From: Ruegeria lacuscaerulensis
Lineage (GTDB): Bacteria; Pseudomonadota; Alphaproteobacteria; Rhodobacterales; Rhodobacteraceae
NCBI RefSeq assembly: GCF_013033355.1
Contig: NZ_WQDY01000001.1
Coordinates: forward strand, 1 to 64,000
Direction of reading: 5' to 3'
Length of the DNA stretch: 64,000 nt
Below the pieces are notes generated by a model, which saw only the letters and a list, made by a program, of their open reading frames with translations, searched no databases and was not told the DNA's origin. Below, piece by piece: positions 61,725 to 64,000 of this stretch (the stretch's first letter is position 1; every line of letters starts with the position of its first letter). The translations under genes and the position numbers were made by a program.

Positions 61725-62666
61725 TTAGCCGAACCGGGCAACCGGAGTATTTGGAATGTCTGCCAGTTCAACGGCCTTGTCGATCAGGAACAAAGCTTCC
61801 ATCTTTGACGAGGCGCGCAATGCGACCACTTCGCCAACATGATACGAGAAATCTCGACCCGAAACACTGCCATGCGAGCCTTTTACGAAGCGATTGGCAA
61901 GTTTGTGCTGCAACTCGGCAGCGGAAACACCCGGCTTGCTTTCATGTATCAGTAGGAAAACGCCATTGCCCCAATAGGTGGCAAAATTCCGACCTTCCTG
62001 CGAGACAGTCAGTAGTTCATTGCCAGCGGTCGCCATGGCTTCGCGGAATTCCACCGAAGTTGCGGTTCGGAAGATGTCTTCGACCTCAGCCACTTTGACG
62101 GCCATCATCTTGGACGCGCGTGAGTGCATTGTCGACAACTGTACGACATAGTTCTCAAACTCGGCCAAGCCGATACAACCGGGCAGGTCACCGAAATAGA
62201 GCGGATCGCTAAGGCGGAAATTGGTGTTAATCTCGGAATCGTTGACGGCATACACATCCGCTTCGATCACTTCGATGGCTGCGCGTCGTTCAGCTGCCAG
62301 CCTGTAGGCGTCGGAAAGCCGTTGTTTCAGGTCAGCAAACTCGAACGGTTTCGTCACGTAGTCTGTGGCGCCGACCTCAAACGCTTCGTCGATGTACTGC
62401 TTTTGCACCATAGCAGTGATCATGATGATCGGCGTAAACTGATAGTCAGGAAGATTGCGCGCATGCTCGCAAAGTGTGATGCCGTTCATTTCGGGCATTT
62501 GGACGTCAAGCAAAAGACAATCGAAAATCTCGGTCGTTTCCGCAAGGATGTCGAGCGCCTCCTGACCGCTGCGAGCAGTCACTACGTCTTCGTACCCAAA
62601 AGCCCCCAGAACGCAAGTCAGAAGCTCCAGGATGCTGGGGTCGTCATCTACGGCAAGTATACGCAT
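61725..62666 (-). CDS. Response regulator with a degenerate GGDEF-like output domain
   Basis: A 313-residue protein. Residues about 1-120 are a receiver domain: acidic DDD at 7-9, phospho-acceptor Asp in LLLDVQMPEMNG near 54, Thr in MITAM and Lys in VTKPF near 106. The C-terminal ~180 residues have no DNA-binding motif. YWGNGVFLLI near residues 237-246 sits where a GGDEF domain has RxGGDEF, followed by a helix-strand pattern AELQHKLANRFV and FSYHVGEVVA like the end of that fold. If so, the catalytic loop is lost. Convergent with the GMC gene. Confidence 0.78.
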   Translation of the reverse strand: MRILAVDDDPSILELLTCVLGAFGYEDVVTARSGQEALDILAETTEIFDCLLLDVQMPEMNGITLCEHARNLPDYQFTPIIMITAMVQKQYIDEAFEVGATDYVTKPFEFADLKQRLSDAYRLAAERRAAIEVIEADVYAVNDSEINTNFRLSDPLYFGDLPGCIGLAEFENYVVQLSTMHSRASKMMAVKVAEVEDIFRTATSVEFREAMATAGNELLTVSQEGRNFATYWGNGVFLLIHESKPGVSAAELQHKLANRFVKGSHGSVSGRDFSYHVGEVVALRASSKMEALFLIDKAVELADIPNTPVARFG

Positions 62667-63223
62667 AAACAGTCACCAATCTTTGCCACCATACTGACCT
62701 TGAGGACTCAAAAAGTGCCGCACAAAGGCCGGAGGGGCGTTGAATATCGCTTACACGCAGGCTGTCCGAGAAAAACGGCAAAAGGATGACGTATGCTGGG
62801 CGCGGAAGTGACCGAATATTTTTTTTCGGGTTCAGTCATACTAGCCGCAGAAACTGACATGTTTGGCTCGTTAGGGCCGGTCGCGGCAATCACAGGTTGG
62901 GCGGCGAAGTGATGCAGAATGACAGTTTCACAACCACCAGCCCGCGAGAGGCTAAATTTTACGATGGTGTAAGCTCTAGAACTGGCGAATTAAGGAATAC
63001 AATGATGATTCAAGACGTTGTCTAATCAGGTTGAAACCACGATGCAGTGCATTCTTCGCAAAACCGCATGCTAAATGTGCCAAAAACTCGCCCTGAATGC
63101 TCAATGTTTTGTATGGGATGTGAATTCGCCACACAATGACGCGATTACCGGAAAAAACATCATTTAGTTGTAGACGCAGCGATTCATATCTTGTCATAAG
63201 TGTGTCTAAAATAAGAGCAAAAT
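62667..63223. other. Gene-free region, 557 bases, divergent promoter space
   Basis: Space between the response regulator start and the LuxI-type gene. A minus-strand reading frame of 86 codons (62976-63236) has no recognised domain and overlaps the luxI start, so I do not call it a gene. A hairpin CCGAA/TTCGG around a T-rich loop lies at 62812-62829. I find no lux-box-like 20-base palindrome upstream of the synthase. Confidence 0.4.
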
Positions 63224-63970
63224 ATGGACCGACCACTCAGGTATGAACAGGCATACTCAGCGTCCAAGGTATTTCCGGACCTGGAGCCAGCCAATACGGC
63301 CCAACCCGTGCCCCAACCGTCGGCACGGCGTAAGCTATTTGCGTTCAAGCGCGACACGCCTGATCGCAAGCGCGAGCTAGGGAATGTCCGTGCGACCGCA
63401 ATGAGCTTTCGCAACATGCACGAGCACGGCACATTGTTGGCAAAATATCTCGAGACTCGAAAAACGATCTTCATCGATCGCCTGCACTGGAATGTAGGTG
63501 AGGCGGATGGGATGGAGTTTGACCAATATGACACACCGGCCTGCCGGTGGGTCGTTCTGCATGAATTCGGCGAGGTTTTGGCGGGCGTTCGCCTTTTGCC
63601 GACGAACGCACGGTGTGGGGCCTACACCTATATGCTGCGGGATGCACAGAAAGGTTTGTTGCGCGATCTTCCGACGGACATTCTGTTTTTCGAGGCACCG
63701 GCGAACCCCAAGATCTGGGAAGCCTCCCGGTTTTTTGTCACCGAGAGCGTACCGGCTTCTCGCAGGTTGGCCGTACAGCAAGAGCTGTTTTTCAGGATGA
63801 CCGCTACGGCAGAAGAAAACGGCGCGACCCGCATCCTGGGCATCGTTCCTTCAGTTTGGGCACGTTGGTCGCGCAGATTGGGTGTTGGGGCTGCTCCGGT
63901 CGGGGCAAAGTTCTCGATAGACGGTACAGTAAGCCAGTCGGTTTTGTTCAATATCCACAGCACGTCTTGA
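63224..63970 (+). CDS. LuxI-type acyl-homoserine-lactone synthase family protein
   Basis: A 248-residue autoinducer-synthase-family protein: it would make an N-acyl-homoserine lactone from SAM and an acyl carrier. Conserved residues are present: Arg in LETRKTIFIDRLHW (about 76-89) with Trp, the Asp pair in EFDQYD, Arg in AGVRLLPT and Glu/Arg in EASRFFV. Compared with typical LuxI it has about 55 extra N-terminal residues; an ATG at 63401 would give the usual size, but lacks a good ribosome-binding site. No LuxR gene is adjacent. Confidence 0.82.
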   Translation: MDRPLRYEQAYSASKVFPDLEPANTAQPVPQPSARRKLFAFKRDTPDRKRELGNVRATAMSFRNMHEHGTLLAKYLETRKTIFIDRLHWNVGEADGMEFDQYDTPACRWVVLHEFGEVLAGVRLLPTNARCGAYTYMLRDAQKGLLRDLPTDILFFEAPANPKIWEASRFFVTESVPASRRLAVQQELFFRMTATAEENGATRILGIVPSVWARWSRRLGVGAAPVGAKFSIDGTVSQSVLFNIHSTS

Positions 63971-64000
63971 CGCCGATCCGAGCCCTCGATCGTAGGACCG

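Noticed and set aside
62812..62829. T-rich hairpin as a terminator or lux box
   Set aside because: Short five-base stem, and no gene ends there; no 20-base lux-type palindrome was seen.
62976..63236. Minus-strand reading frame of 86 codons next to the LuxI-type gene
   Set aside because: No recognisable domain, no good ribosome-binding site, and it overlaps the luxI start; treated as non-coding.

Overview
The window looks like an accessory sugar-acid catabolism region from a marine alphaproteobacterium, most likely a member of the Roseobacter group. That is an inference from the abundance of TRAP transporters, the LuxI-type synthase and the overall gene content; no rRNA or marker gene is present. 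I see no tRNA, rRNA, CRISPR array, replication gene, glycoside hydrolase or polysaccharide lyase, so the region appears built for taking up and degrading monomers rather than polymers.

Layout. (1) 0.2-2.7 kb: a divergent methyltransferase/TetR pair with a palindrome between the two starts, then a thioredoxin-fold redoxin gene. (2) 2.7-10.5 kb: a GntR regulator divergent from a TRAP transporter operon that continues with a GlcG/HbpS-type protein, a beta-hydroxyacid dehydrogenase, an SDR, a 2-keto-3-deoxygluconate (KDG) kinase and an RraA-like aldolase. (3) 10.5-11.3 kb: a decayed IS6-family element. (4) 11.4-23.3 kb: a GMC oxidoreductase and a LacI regulator, divergent from an aldehyde dehydrogenase, a ribose-type ABC transporter with two permeases, an enolase-superfamily dehydratase, a zinc dehydrogenase and an SDR. 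(5) 23.3-32.7 kb: YjbQ, a TIM-barrel isomerase, a beta-hydroxyacid dehydrogenase, mannonate dehydratase and three coupled Gfo/Idh/MocA oxidoreductases on the minus strand; glucuronate isomerase and fructuronate reductase diverge on the plus strand. (6) 32.7-43.7 kb: a long minus-strand run with a TRAP transporter, a second enolase-superfamily enzyme, a PhyH dioxygenase, altronate dehydratase, a fourth Gfo/Idh/MocA enzyme, another beta-hydroxyacid dehydrogenase, a DMT transporter and a second KDG kinase. (7) 43.9-54.3 kb: a GntR regulator, a DenD-like epimerase-fold dehydrogenase and a GarR-like reductase, then SDR, IlvD/Edd dehydratase, FAH-family hydrolase, 2-hydroxyacid dehydrogenase, LysE exporter, an idnO/idnD-like divergent pair and a second PhyH enzyme. 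(8) 54.4-55.2 kb: an intact IS6-family element. (9) 55.8-61.7 kb: a maltose-type ABC transporter ending in a coupled GMC oxidoreductase. (10) 61.7-64 kb: a response regulator with an unusual output domain, and a LuxI-type synthase.

How it fits together. Glucuronate can be followed through UxaC, UxuB, UxuA and KDG kinase to KDPG; the altronate dehydratase feeds a galacturonate branch into the same KDG pool. KDPG aldolase and tagaturonate reductase are not visible here. The 46.6-50.9 kb operon carries the enzyme set of a non-phosphorylative route (sugar-acid dehydratase, SDR, diketo-acid hydrolase, hydroxyacid dehydrogenase), most like L-fuconate or related acid degradation. The idnD/idnO pair suggests L-idonate to gluconate. 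Several modules carry parallel copies of the same families (four beta-hydroxyacid dehydrogenases, four Gfo/Idh/MocA enzymes, two enolase-superfamily enzymes, two KDG kinases, two PhyH enzymes, two GMC enzymes), as expected of stacked catabolic islands. The two same-orientation IS6 copies bracket about 43 kb of this.

The points I consider most worth checking are: the three coupled Gfo/Idh/MocA enzymes with a TIM-barrel partner inside a hexuronate cluster; the two PhyH dioxygenases in sugar-acid operons; the two dehydrogenases with a non-standard substrate-loop motif; the response regulator with a degenerate GGDEF-like output beside a LuxI gene with no visible LuxR; the GC hairpin after every one of the four solute-binding-protein genes; and the operator-like palindromes.
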